Source: Luzula sylvatica (Eukaryota > Streptophyta > Magnoliopsida > Poales > Juncaceae). Taken from it: 64,000 nucleotides of DNA. Location of the stretch: the NCBI GenBank assembly GCA_946800325.1, contig OX326958.1, positions 30,983,314 to 31,047,313 of the forward strand, given 5' to 3'. Shown here in pieces: positions 38,760 through 50,672 of this stretch (positions are counted from its first letter, which is position 1; the number at the start of each line of letters is the position of its first letter). The notes below the pieces were generated by a model. That model worked only from the letters and a program-made list of their open reading frames with translations, made no database searches and had not been told where the DNA came from. The translations under genes were made by a program, and so were the position numbers.

Positions 38760-39860
38760 TGTCTCCAGTAGTAAAACAGTGAAAACTAGAATATTTCTAA
38801 AGCTGCACCAATTTTTTACTATATATTCATTAAAATATATCAATATTGGTTAGCAAATAATCCAAAGTCCACATTAATTGATGGGGACTTGTATTTGCAG
38901 TCTCTTTCTTCTTTAAAACATTGATGATATGATCAAGAAAATACAAAGAGAAAATTGTAATTCCTCTCCAGTTTTTGATGGAGATCTTCATTTATTTACT
39001 GCAATAGTTGAAGTCCTGTTGAGAAGAACTGGAGATGATTTATAATTTATAAGCCTATTAATTAGCTATAGTTTGAAAATGGTGCATCAAATATTAACCT
39101 AAAACGGAAATATGCCTTATTTTAATGTCTATTTGACAAGTAGTAATTAGTTTAATTAAAAGGTTCTATCAGTCTTTTATAGTGCTGAACCATTAAGAAA
39201 TTTCTTAATGCAGAAAACTCTTTTCTTTTCATGGTGGTATTTTATTGTCAAGTGAAGTATCTACATAATCTTTTGGAAAAAACTAATAAATTTTGATCAC
39301 ATATCTAAGAACCCAATATTCTTGCCTAGTTTATAAATTAAACCAATTTGACAATTCCCCACTATCCATATGAGAGCAATGCAATGTTTATCCTACACTT
39401 TGGTTTATAGTTTAATTCGTCCAAATAAGGAGGGGGCAATTGTAAATTATAATTATTGATAACAATAGAAAGATTCTTATTATAGCTTAAGCTAAAAAAT
39501 AATCTTCTTCGTGCAAAATTCCAAATTCTTTACAAACCCTAAAAGCATCTTTAAAAAGGGTGCAAAATTTAAAAATAATGTGTGGAGGGAAGGAAACATG
39601 CCACCTTATTTGCCATCTCCAATCTTTATAATCATATTGTGCTTTAAAGAATCTTATAAAATTTGCTTTTTTTAATGAAAAACATATTAAATTTACCTAT
39701 AAACAATATTACATTCCTATCAATTAAAATTTTATAAATATTTACAGGTTAAACTTTTTGATCCCCTGCTACAAGTGTTAAAACTAACTTTAAATCCAAT
39801 GAACTATTTTATGGATAAATATACTCATGATATGCAACTAAAGTTAGTGGTTTCTTCAAA
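38760..39860. other. Intergenic stretch with nothing identified
   Basis: AT-rich, no coding or element signal seen apart from the Helitron target A at 39860. Confidence 0.5.
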
Positions 39861-42363
39861 TCTATCTATCTATATACTAATGCAAGGGGATTTGCTGCCT
39901 CCTGGTGCAGCCACGTCACCAGGGGCCTATTTGTAAAAAAAAATATTTTTTTTACATTTTGGTCCTTTTTTATTTACAAATAGGTCCTTTTTTTAAAAAA
40001 AATTTACATTTTGGTCCTTTTTTTTTACATTTTGGTCCTTTATATTTGCATTTTGGTCCTTCGAAGTTTTAATATTCACATTTTGGTCCAAGGGCCTCAA
40101 ATTGGTCCTGTTTTTTAAAAAAATTACATTTTGGTCCTTCTTTATCACATTTCGGTCCTTTATATTTGCATTTTGGTCCTTTTTTCGAAAAACAATTACA
40201 TTTTGGTCCTTTTTGTTTACATTTTGGTCCTTTTTTATTTACAAATTGGTCCTTTTTTTAAAAAACAAATTACATTTTGGTCCTTTTTTTTACATTTTGG
40301 TCCTTTATATTTGCATTTTGGTCCTTCGAAGTTTTAATATTCACATTTTGGTCCAGGGGCCTCAAATTGGTCCTTTTTTAAAAAAAAATTACATTTTGGT
40401 CCTTCTTTATCACATTTCGGTCCTTTATATTTGCATTTTGGTCCTTTTTTCGAAAAACAATTACATTTTGGTCCTTTTATTTTACATTTTGGTCCTTTTT
40501 GATTTACAAATTGGTCCTTTTTTAAAAAACAAAATTACATTTTGGTCCTTTTTGTTTACATTTTGGTCCTTTATATTTGCATTTTGGTCTTTCGAAGTTT
40601 TAATATTCACATTTTGGTCCAGGGGCCTCAAATTGGTCCTGTTTTTAAAAAAAAATTACATTTTGGTCCTTCTTTATCACATTTCGGTCCTTTATATTTG
40701 CATTCTGGTCCTTTTTTCGAAAAAAAATTACATTGGGGTCCTTTTTTTTAAATTTTGGTCCTTTATATTTGCATTTTGGCCCTTCGAAGTTTTGAAATTT
40801 ACATTTAAGTCCAGGCAGCCACGTCACCAGGGGTCTATTTGTAAAAATAAATATTTTTTTTACATTTTGGTCCTTTTTTATTTACAAATTAGTCCTTTTT
40901 TTAAAAACAAAATTACATTTTGGTCCTTCTTTTTTACATTTTGGTCCTTTATATTTGCATTTTGGTCCTTCGAAATTTTAATATTCACATTTTGGTCCAG
41001 GGGCCTCAAATTGGTCCTGTTTTTTAAAACAAATTACATTTTGGTCTTTTTTTATCACTTTTCGGTCCTTTTAGATTTACAAATTGGTCCTTTTTTCAAA
41101 AAAATTTTACATTTTGGTCCTTTTTTATTTACAAATTGGTCCTTTTTTCGAAAAAAATTTACATTTTGGTCCTTTTTTCCTCATTTTGGTCCTTTATATT
41201 TGCATTTTGGTCCTTCGAAGTTTTGAAATTTATATTTTAGTCCAGTTTGGTCATATTTTTTAAAAAAAATCATATTTTTGTCCTTTTTTCACATTTTGGT
41301 CCTTTATATTTGCATTTTTGTCCTCCGAAGTTTTAAAATTTACATTTTTGTCCTTTATTATTTTTCTTGAAAAACTAAAATAAAATTATAATAAGTTGAA
41401 CAATATTAATAAAAGAACATCTTGCAAATATTTAAAAATAAAATATCACAAAACTATTAAAAAATACATAAAAAGAAAACTAAAATAAAAAATAGATGTT
41501 TAAATAGATATTTTCTATGAATATATTTGTAAGGTGTTTATTTATTATCATTTAATATTAGTTTTTTTATGAATAAAGAATGTAATATTAAAATTATATA
41601 AACAAAATATGTAATAATTAAATTTTTTTTAAATCACTACGTGTTAAGAAGTGTTTATGAATTTTCTTAAAATTAATAAAAAATAACAAAAATAAGTTTT
41701 AATTATTACATATGAGATTTGGAGGGTATTTTGGAAAAAAAAAATTAATATCATCCATAAGGAGTATTTTAAAATAAAAGTTTGGTAAAGAGTTTTTTTT
41801 TTGGGAGTTTACGAAAAGATAGAGAATTTTTTATAATATCCAAAAAAAATTAGGGGGTTAAAAATATACCAAATCATGGATGTGCGAATAATCATGACAT
41901 AATTTAAATTAAAGATTCGAACGAAACGGTTAGCGATGACATCGTCAAAATTTGTTGTTGGCTGACCACACAAAGGACGAAAAATATTTGTACTAAATAT
42001 GTAGCGAAATTAAAGATTTGTGAAATTAAAAACACTCTTTTTTTCAGCAATGTTTTCTGAACTATTATGTTCTGAATAAATTTCATGACGACTCATTCGT
42101 TCTTTTTCCTTATTTTACTTATGAAGTATAAAATATAGATAATTTTTTTAGCAATAACCGTTTGAATTATTCAAGAAATCCGGCTCTTAAAATTTTCAAA
42201 CGATTTTTGCTACAAAATTTCACTCGCACACAACACACTAAATTACACATATAATAATGATTACAAAAAGAAAGTCACATACACAAAATGAACAACAATT
42301 TTTTTCAACTACATTACTTATAAACCCGAACAGCCCCGCGCAATTGCGCGGGGGCAATGCTAG
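39861..42363 (+). mobile_element. Non-autonomous Helitron filled with a minisatellite
   Basis: The 5' end TCTATCTATCTATATACTAA lies next to a flanking A. The 3' end is a strong hairpin CCCCGCGCAATTGCGCGGGG (42334-42353), then seven bases and CTAG (42360-42363), followed by flanking T. These are the hallmarks of plant Helitrons (5' TC, hairpin, CTRR, AT target). Length 2,503 bp, no Rep/helicase. About 39950-41360 is tandem repeat; the part 41700-41880 resembles one arm of the MULE-like element at 36110-37121, suggesting an older insertion. Confidence 0.88.
39950..41360 (+). repeat. ACATTTTGGTCCTTT minisatellite with higher-order structure
   Basis: Units of about 20-26 bp, each with TTTTGGTCC or AAATTGGTCC separated by T- or A-rich spacers. 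Superimposed is a period of about 266 bp, seen from GGGCCTCAAATTGGTCCT at about 40092, 40357, 40623 and, after a longer step, 41001. The opening CAGCCACGTCACCAGGGG at about 39908 recurs at about 40815. The 374-residue frame at 40102-41226 is the translated repeat, not a gene. Confidence 0.93.
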
Positions 42364-43267
42364 TACAAATAAAAGTTGGGGTTTTTGAAAAAAGTTCCAA
42401 TTTATATTAATTAATCACAATTTGGTAAATAAGCATCAAAACCTAGAAACCTAGTATTTGCATGTAGGCTTCTTTGATGAAATTGGAACAAGACAAGAAA
42501 TATATCCCAAATACATGATCCAAGATGCTAACTTTTTTTTTTTCTTTTTGGTGTTAGTGTAGTGCTAATAGAATTAATTACACCCCAAAATTGTAGCTAT
42601 TTGTGCTAGGGTTTAATCATGATTTAATATTTATTGCTTAAACAATAAAAAAAGGATGCAACTTGGCAGGCCAATTAGGACTAATAATATCATTGGTGTC
42701 ACATCAATTGAATATAAAACAAACATATACGCATTCAAAATGTAAAATCATCTCCATTGAGATTAAGAACTGAACTCATTCTTGTAATTATTTGAGATCT
42801 CCGGTGCAAGCATGGCTGGAGATGAGTTTATTCCATGAGGATTACTTGTCGACTAGCAAGGCCATATAGAATTTTTAATTAGAGAAAAACTATATATTTA
42901 TGTTTTGCATACTTAAGCTTAGCTAAGCGAGATTCTTCAAATGTAAAGATCGTATAATCTAATGCAAAAACAGCTGCAACTTGGCTGTTGAAGCCTAGTT
43001 TTTTTTTTGTTTTTTATTAAAAGCTTAAGTAATGTGCCTACGTCATATAATATTTGTGTTCATTATAATATGGAAAAATAATTTATATTCTTAAATTGGG
43101 CCCCACATAATGATAAGTGATAGCTTCTCAAAGTTTTTATAAGCAATTTACGTATGTTCATACTAAAAACTAAAAAGAAGTGTAATTTAAGTATGTTTGT
43201 AATTTACAGAATAGCAATTTCCTGGCCCATAATTCCAGATGAGTGTGCCAAAAAGGAGAGGAAATAG
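42364..43267. other. Intergenic stretch with nothing identified
   Basis: AT-rich, no open frame or element end that I can support. Confidence 0.5.
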
Positions 43268-44403
43268 TAGAGGTGACAATTGGTCTGATCGGACCGGGTT
43301 CGGATCATTCCGGTTTGCAAGTCATTCGGGTCGCATATTTTTGTTTTGTTTTCAGATAACTCGGTTTCATGTTTTAACGATTTTCGGATCGTTCGTTTTT
43401 CAGATGTTCGGTTCTCGAATTCTTCGGATTTCGAAAAAAATAATTTGAGTCATTGTGGTTTCAATTTCCGAGACGTTTAATTCTCGGGTCATTCGGGTTG
43501 ATCTTCAGACCGAGGTGGCAAATCAGGTGGATCGGGTTATAATCGGGTGGATATTTTCGGATTCGGATCACTTTTATGTCCGGATTATTTTGGGTGAACT
43601 TAATTCGGATCAGGTCGGGTTGTATTCGGATTTTACTTTTACTAGGTTTTTTTCGGGTTAAATTAAGTGTTTGGGTCAGATTTTTCGGGTTCAGGTTATA
43701 TCGGATTTGAATTGATTTCAGTTTCGGACACAAATAATAACTAAAATTCCAAACTATAAAATTTGAATCAACCATTGGATTCGGGTTATATTCGGGTCTC
43801 GGATTACTCGGTTTCGGATCGGGTCAAGCTCGAGTACCATATAAAACATCTGATTTCGGGTTCGGGTTATTTAGTCCTGGGTCGGTCCGAGTCGGGTTGT
43901 TTGATTTTTTTAAATTATTTTTAATCAAGTCGGGTCGGACTTCAGGTTACTCGGATCGGTCTTTCGGGTTCGGATCATCTTTGCCAGCTCTAAGTACTGT
44001 TCGGAGCCACGCTAGGATTAAAGTCACGCTCAAACTATGATAATAGATCGATTTTAGTTTTCGAGTTATCCAAGTTCATAGTCGGGTCATTCATATTGTA
44101 AGTCATTCTTGTTATGGATCAATCATACAACATATTATTTTAGTCACAAATTATTATGATCACGGGTCGTTCAAACGAGCCATTATGGTCTCGATTTAGT
44201 TCGGGTTTCGAGTAGCTTGGGTTTTGATTTGTTAGGATTTCGGTTTGTTCGGCTTTCGGTTCGATTATGAATTCGGCTCACTCGATTTCGGTATGTGAGT
44301 TTCGAGTCATTTGGTCAAGTTACGGATTCGGGTCGTCGATTTTCATTATTTTCAGTTCGGATGGGTCGAGTTGTTTTTCGGATGAGTCATGTTTTGCCGG
44401 CTC
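43268..44403. mobile_element. TCGGGTT-rich element, hAT-MITE-like
   Basis: Begins TAGAGGTGACAATTGG. Two possible inverted ends lie at 43981-43992 (TTGCCAGCTCTA) and 44390-44403 (TTTTGCCGGCTCAA). The interior is dense in TTCGGGT/CGGATC words. Plant hAT-related elements with TAGAG(C/G)TGGCAA ends and CGGGT-rich interiors are known to me. No convincing 8-bp duplication. The overlapping open frames are repeat-driven. Confidence 0.5.
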
Positions 44404-45555
44404 AAGAAAATAACAATTAACTATAATAAATATATACACATACAGAATTTGTGTAATTTACATTGATTTTCTTATTTAACATAATGGATAATATTTTCAT
44501 ATAAAATATTGATTCAATAACTCCTTGTCACTTTCATTTTGTGCATATGCAAAGAATCAAATCTTGGCAGAATCAGGGCACCGAATTTTAAAATCCTCTA
44601 TTTTGATGTCTCTTCTGAGGCGTATATTTATATATCTATTGTAGATTTGTAGTTTCATTAGATGTGCTTTATTTATAATTTGCAAGAAAGGAATTTTTAT
44701 TTGTATATAAATACAGTGTTTTGGTAAAACAAATTGACGAAATACGTTTCAAAATACCAATCAAATTATAATTTGTATTCCACATTTTGAATGATAGTTT
44801 AATATTTATTAATTGAACTAATGAATTAAAAAAATGCCAACTTAAATGACATTGTCATTTCTTGCACTTGCAAACAAAATAGTAATAAAAAACATTATTT
44901 ACAAAACAATTCTATTTTAAACGCTTTGCATAATATATCTAAACTACAAAAGAATAAAACAACTTGCTAATATAATAAGAGTGGTGATAGACATCCCGTT
45001 AGAATCCTCTAGCACAATTGATGTGTTGGCAATAACATTAAATTTGACCAAATGGATGATTCACCATTTACCACATGTGAAACGTGTGAAATTTAATTAA
45101 AATATAATAAAATAAATAAGTTAGATTTACCAGCCACCTGGTAAACCTAAAATGTAAAATTTACTATTATCAAACGTATTAAATGTTTCTTTGCCAACAC
45201 ATCAAGCTTTCTGGAGGATTTAGAGGGGACAAGTATAATTTTTCATATAATAATTGAGACATTAATTAACCTAATTGGCTGACAAATTACAATGACACAT
45301 GAATTGAAATAGCCCCCTTCTTTCCAACCCTAATCAAGGAAATTCCTAAGATTAATTAAGCAAACTCTACATACAAATAAGGCAAATTTATTCTTCTCTA
45401 TTTAATTAATTAATTAAACAAACTCTTTTTGCAAGTCCCTTTCTCTCCCTCTCACTCTCTCTCATTTTCTTACACTGTAGAGAGATAGGAAGATAGAGAT
45501 TAGACTCCAAAGAGAAAGACCAACAACCATGTTCTTATCCAAATTACTTTACTTC
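44404..45555. other. Intergenic stretch, 3' side of the HD-Zip gene
   Basis: No gene or repeat that I can support. A CT-rich patch lies at 45438-45475. Confidence 0.5.
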
Positions 45556-46442
45556 TCAATCCACCCATTTATCCGACCCATTCCAAGGGGACAAGTCCGA
45601 TATCGGTTCGTGAGGAAAGTAACCGGTACAAGCACCGGTACCGAACTCTTGTTCCTCATTAGGAAGATCAAAACTTTCTTCCAAAAAACCCTTGCATGGG
45701 AAATTTGTCGGGTACGTATCGATCAAGCATCGGTCCAAGTTCTCGTCGTTAAACACGATGCTCGAGTCGCTGTCCGAAGCTCCGTCTCGGTAGAACATCG
45801 AGGTGTTCATCTCCAACTTCACCACCCCTGTTTTAGAGTTCTCTAATTTTGATTGAAGTTCTCTAATCTGAAATAAATATAGCAAACACAAATTAGTCTC
45901 ATTTATTACAAACTTCAAAATTCACAAATTAAGATAATTAATTACCTGATCAGTGAGATCATCCTTGTCGCGGCGTAACGACTCACATTCAACCAAAAGA
46001 TCATCGTAACGGCTCTTAAGCGCGTTAAAATCCTTCTCGAGGTTCTTGGTCTTCGACCGGGCTCGCCGGTTCTGGAACCAAATTGCCACCTGTCTCGGTT
46101 GGAGACCGAGGTCCATGGCGAGTCGGGTCTTTCGGTCCGGGTCCAACTTGTTCTCTACCTCGAAGTGTCTCTCCAGTGCACGCACCTGGTCCACGCCGAG
46201 ACGGCGCTTCTTCTCCGACGAAGAGAGACTTGCGGTCGCGTTGGTGCACTGATCGTCGTCTAGTTCGGTTTCTAGTTCGTCGTTGCAGGGAAATACGTCT
46301 TCTGTTGGGTTGATCTCGTCTGTTAGTAACAATGAAATTGTGTGAGAAAATTAACGAAAATTAAAGGAATTTAGAGAGAGAGTGAAGGGTTTTTGTTGAT
46401 ACCTGATAATGGGTCCGAGATGCTTGATGATGGCCTCTTCAT
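45556..46442 (-). CDS. Homeodomain-leucine zipper class I transcription factor
   Basis: Three exons on the minus strand: 46442-46403, 46319-45946 and 45867-45556, with GT-AG introns, giving 241 residues starting [13 protein letters not shown]. The homeodomain covers about 50-105 ([20 protein letters not shown], then [16 protein letters not shown] with recognition-helix Trp, Gln, Asn and Arg in place). The leucine zipper follows at once (LEKDF..L..L..L) and is split by intron 2 at DLTDQ/IRELQ, typical of the class. HD-Zip I proteins bind CAAT(A/T)ATTG-type sites as dimers in the nucleus, often in ABA, drought or light responses. The C-terminus is acidic and ends [15 protein letters not shown], an aromatic activation-type tail like the ATHB5/6/16 group. 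Unusual: RARWKTK of the family reads RARSKTK here. The closest subgroup is inferred, not tested. Confidence 0.92.
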
Positions 46443-46443
46443 T

Positions 46444-46448
<5 letters not shown>

Positions 46449-46487
<39 letters not shown>
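46449..46487. repeat. (GA)n microsatellite in the HD-Zip 5' leader
   Basis: About 19 GA units, i.e. CT on the coding strand, ending seven bases before the ATG. CT-rich leaders are common in plant genes; this one abuts the start codon. Confidence 0.95.
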
Positions 46488-46489
<2 letters not shown>

Positions 46490-46490
<1 letters not shown>

Positions 46491-49400
46491 ATTGGTGAAT
46501 GTGTTTGGAGGATTTAATTTGATTTGTGTTATATATTATTTAAGAAGAGGGAATTATGAGAGATGAAAAAAGAAGGGGCATTGGGAGGGGAGAAATGTTG
46601 AGGTATGATATGATTCTTGAATCTCTGATAAAAATGAAGTCAGTAGTAGTATGGGTCATGGGGGGGGAGGGGATGGGGTCTAGTTGTGTTAAATGGAAGC
46701 ACATTTAATAACATTAGGGATTCATTGTGGCTTGCTATGTAATAGATACTTGAATAATTATACCATGCCATTCCAATTCTCTCCAACATCCTCTATATTA
46801 CCAATTAACAATTAATTAACATGATAATTAACAAAAATATATTTCATTAACGGTTAATTAATATTGATTAAGAATTATTAATTCATATATACATTAATCA
46901 TATATCAATGAATCGTGAATGAGATGTTTTTTTTTTAATTATCATATTAATTAATTGTTAATTTGTGATACAAACAGTGTTTGGGGAAATTTGAGGGACG
47001 TCATATATGACTTCTTGATACTTTACATGCATTACTCTGACTAATGTATTTGTCTCGAAAATTCTTCTTCGAAAGCTAATAAAAATGTTTATATTATTTA
47101 TAATTAATAACTAAAAATGTCATAAACTATGGTATATTTGTCAATTTTGTAGTTTGATATATTTCTATTATGATTTTTGATATATGGATAAAATTCAAAG
47201 AACAAAATTTTTTTCGAAAGGATTCTAAAGGGTAAGATATTAAAGATTTCATATTTAGTTTGCTCATATTATACTACGTATAATTGATAATAAAAATGTC
47301 ACAAGACAAACAATGTAACATATTCATAAATGAAAATTCATATGCATTACTTATTTGTTGTTTTCTGTTTTGCTATTTTTATTGTATGTTTTGATGTACG
47401 GATCAAACCGAGAGAGAAAAATCAAAATATCCATACATGTCAATCATTAATAATTTTGTCGATACAATAATTTTGTTTAAAACAAAGCAAGTTTTATTCT
47501 GGTTAATTCATTTTTTCATAGTTTAGTATTTTTCTTGGCATAATTTTTATTTTATTTTTTCCCATATGTACCATGACGAAATAATATATATAAATAGTGC
47601 TTTTGTTTAGAAATAATGGACTAAGGTACATGTATTGTTTTATCAAAAAAATTGTATTTCTATTTTTGCTGAGAAAATGAGTTGTCGTTAATGAACTTCA
47701 CGAAGCATAGAAGAAAAATTTATTAGATTAAAAAAATAAAATGTATTTTTATTCATTTAATTCAAGTATAATGGATGTATTAAAAATGCGATCTTATGCG
47801 AAGATAATAAGTTTATCGATCAGTTTTTATATGTGTTTAGTATCGAGACGTGTTAAAGAAAAATAGAATTACGTATAACTAAAAAATGTTCAGAAAATAT
47901 TTGTAGCACTAAAGTATACGATGAAGGAAGAAATGTAGATCTAAAGTATACAAGGAAAAAAGAAGCGTAGACGAAAATATAAGTAAAGAATAAATACCAA
48001 TAAGTAATTAATGTGGTTTTATTTTATGCTTATTTGGTGTTAAAGGAAACTATATAGTATTAAAAAACCAATCGTTCGATTAGATTTTTTTTATTTATTT
48101 GGTCTGGTTTAGTTGAAAAATTGATATTGTTCGGTTTATCAAGTTTGATTCGGTTCGGATGTTTTGAAAACCGGTTAAACTGACCGGACCAAACTACGTC
48201 CAATTTTTCATGTTTTTCCAATATTTTTAATCTAAAATTTTAACATTTGATATAATAAAACCAATAATATAATTATATTGTATATAATTCATTATTTTTT
48301 GTTAAATAAAATACATATTTTGTTAATGGTAATATATTTTTTAAGACTACATTTTGTTTATTCAATTTGATTTTAAATCGATTTAAATTTAGTTAAATCA
48401 ATTTATATCAATTTATTATTATTCGGTTCCGGTTCGAATGCACGTCACTTCCACATTATTTATTTTGTAAAAAGAAAACCACTTGCAAAGTCACGTACAA
48501 GGCCATCATCACAAAGGATCATCACAATTTGACTATTCAGTTAAAAAGGAAAAAAAAATCCCCAAAAGAAAAACAAAAAGATGATCGATAACATAAAATA
48601 ATATAACCAGAATAAAACCTATATATCAAGTGGAGTAAACATGATTATATATTTTTCTAAGAAAGCACCAATTGCTTCCCTATATTCCGTAAATAAAATC
48701 TAGGTGTTATTTTAGTTTGAGGGCAATGATAATTTTACATTCAACCCCTCTAACATGTCAATATTACCAAAATAAATTTCTTTTAAATAGCATATTCTTT
48801 TACTGTTTTTTTTTCTTCATAAATACTTTTTTTTTTTTACAAAGTTCTTAACTTCACATTTTTTCACTTTTGGAACCTTAGTACAGTTTATTCTACGCGA
48901 ATACTTCCAAATTCTCTGCATGCACACACAAATTAGACATAAAGCTTCAAACAGCTTTTTTCTTTTCTTTTCTTTTTTACTTTTTCATATCACACTTTAT
49001 CCAATTTTTCTTTCATTTCTAAAATTTACTATTAGGATTTTAATTAGTTTCTGTGGACTTTATAGTTCATTAATGTCACAACTATCAACTACATTCATTG
49101 GATTCGACTCAAATTGAAAGTTTTTTATATCTTCATAAACTTTTCTTGTTCCTTCTCTTTTGATTAGTTGCTTTCCTTTTCTAGCTAGGAGCCTAAGAAA
49201 AGGATATGCATGCTCATTTATTTTCAAACACCCCTTCAATTTGATGAATTTATTTAGTTCTAATGGATGCATGATTTACTTGGTGGACAAAAATGGAATC
49301 TTTGAAAGGTTACGTCCATCAAAAATTACCTGCAAAAGAGAGAGCAGTAAAAAAAGAAAGAAAAGGTGGTGAAAATGAATGGATGGATGGATTGAAATTT

Positions 49401-49914
49401 GAAAAGGACTTGTCAGAGAAAAAAAAGAGAGAGAAACCCTAAAACTGCAAAAAATTGAAAGGCGTAAGCAACAAAACAGTGCATGCCGTGCCAAATCGTA
49501 AACATGCAAGTGTACCCTTTTTTGCGGCTCAAAACCAGGGGCTCTGATGGATTATGACTACTTTGTCCTTTCCTTTCCCACCTAAGGGTCTTTTAGTAAA
49601 TCTTTCTACACTTTTGGACCTCCGAACATAATAGAAATGGGCTTAAAAAGACATATTGGGCTTCTATAGGCCGATTTGTTTCTTTTGAAGAGATTTAGGC
49701 CCAACGAAATAGTGTTTTGAACGAGGATAAAATGGATAAAAGGTGGGCACATCACAAGGTGTGTGTGTGTGCGTGTTTTTTTATGGATGGATAAAAAGCT
49801 GTCAAGTACCAATCAAGTCCATTGGACCATTTCGAGTTAAATTTCTTGGATTTTTCTCTTCAGTGCTTGGCTGGATCCTGGACAGTGGACACACTGGCTT
49901 TTGAGTGAGCCTGA
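46490..49914. other. Intergenic stretch, upstream of the HD-Zip gene
   Basis: AT-rich. The first kilobase should hold the HD-Zip promoter. At 48110-48200 lie CGGTT/ACCGG words (TTCGGTT, AAACCGGTTAAACTGACCGG). No gene found; the frames at 48900-49500 have low-complexity or AT-driven composition. Confidence 0.5.
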
Positions 49915-50400
49915 GGGCCTGTTCGGACCTAGAATTTTGGCATAGAGTTTTGATGGAAAAACTTGGTTCTCTGAGTTTGTAGAAATGGCTGTTCAGAGCT
50001 CATTTTTTAACCCATGGTTTGGATGAAAATGCTCAAGATTCGAGACAAAATTGTCATTTAGATGAGCTTTTCAAAACGCTGCTCAGACTTGATTTTTGGA
50101 TAGGAACCACGGTTTCTCTCACACATTTGATTTTAATAATTGTTCAAAATGATCAATATTGGTTGTTTATTTTAATTAAGGTTAATTTGATACACCTGAT
50201 TGGTCAATAATTGATTGGTGAATAATTGATGTTAATTTCCTACTTTATAGATAGATAGTAATTTGGACATTTTGTTATTTCAATAATAATAATAATAATA
50301 ATAATAATCCTAATGTATTTAGATACCATATTCGTATCGGTATTCGTATCCAAAATTGGATATCTGATACCGTATTCCGATCAGAGTAAATCAGACATTT
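49915..50400 (+). repeat. Dispersed repeat, copy 2
   Basis: GGGCCTGTTCGGACCTAG start, homologous to 4712-5160 through GGATAGGAACCA(T/C)GGTTTC and TTTAATTAAGGTTAATTTGA. It then has an AAT microsatellite (50281-50309) and CGTATC words. No matching inverted end found. Confidence 0.75.
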
Positions 50401-50641
50401 CCGAATTATCTTGGAACATTTCCAACAGTCTGCACGAACGGATGGAATAATATCCAAGGACAACGTTCACGCGATCCGAATAAACGATTTCAATTTTATT
50501 GTTATATTTTATCACATGTTAATTTCGTATGCATTGTATTAAAATATTATAATATAATATTTTTTATTCTTTATCAATATCCAAATATACTGTTTTAATA
50601 TATTTTGTTTCAACAAATTTCATGTTTAAGTCTATATCTAA

Positions 50642-50672
50642 CTAGCAATATCCCGCACAATTGCGCGGGACA
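50642..50672 (-). mobile_element. Helitron 3' end
   Basis: On the minus strand, the hairpin TCCCGCGCAATTGTGCGGGA is followed by TATTGCTAG and flanking T: the same design as the end at 42363. The element would extend rightwards, but I could not find its TC start among the rearranged repeats to 58070. Confidence 0.7.

Noticed and set aside
40102..41226. 374-residue open frame
   Set aside because: It is the translation of the TTTTGGTCC minisatellite in the Helitron; composition is only the repeat unit (FWSF, ILVL).
43239..43775. Frames at the start of the TCGGGTT-rich element
   Set aside because: Low-complexity translation of CGGGT words; not conserved in structure with any family I know.
46025..46313. 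Three frames overlapping the homeodomain exon
   Set aside because: Shadows of the GC-rich homeodomain coding sequence.
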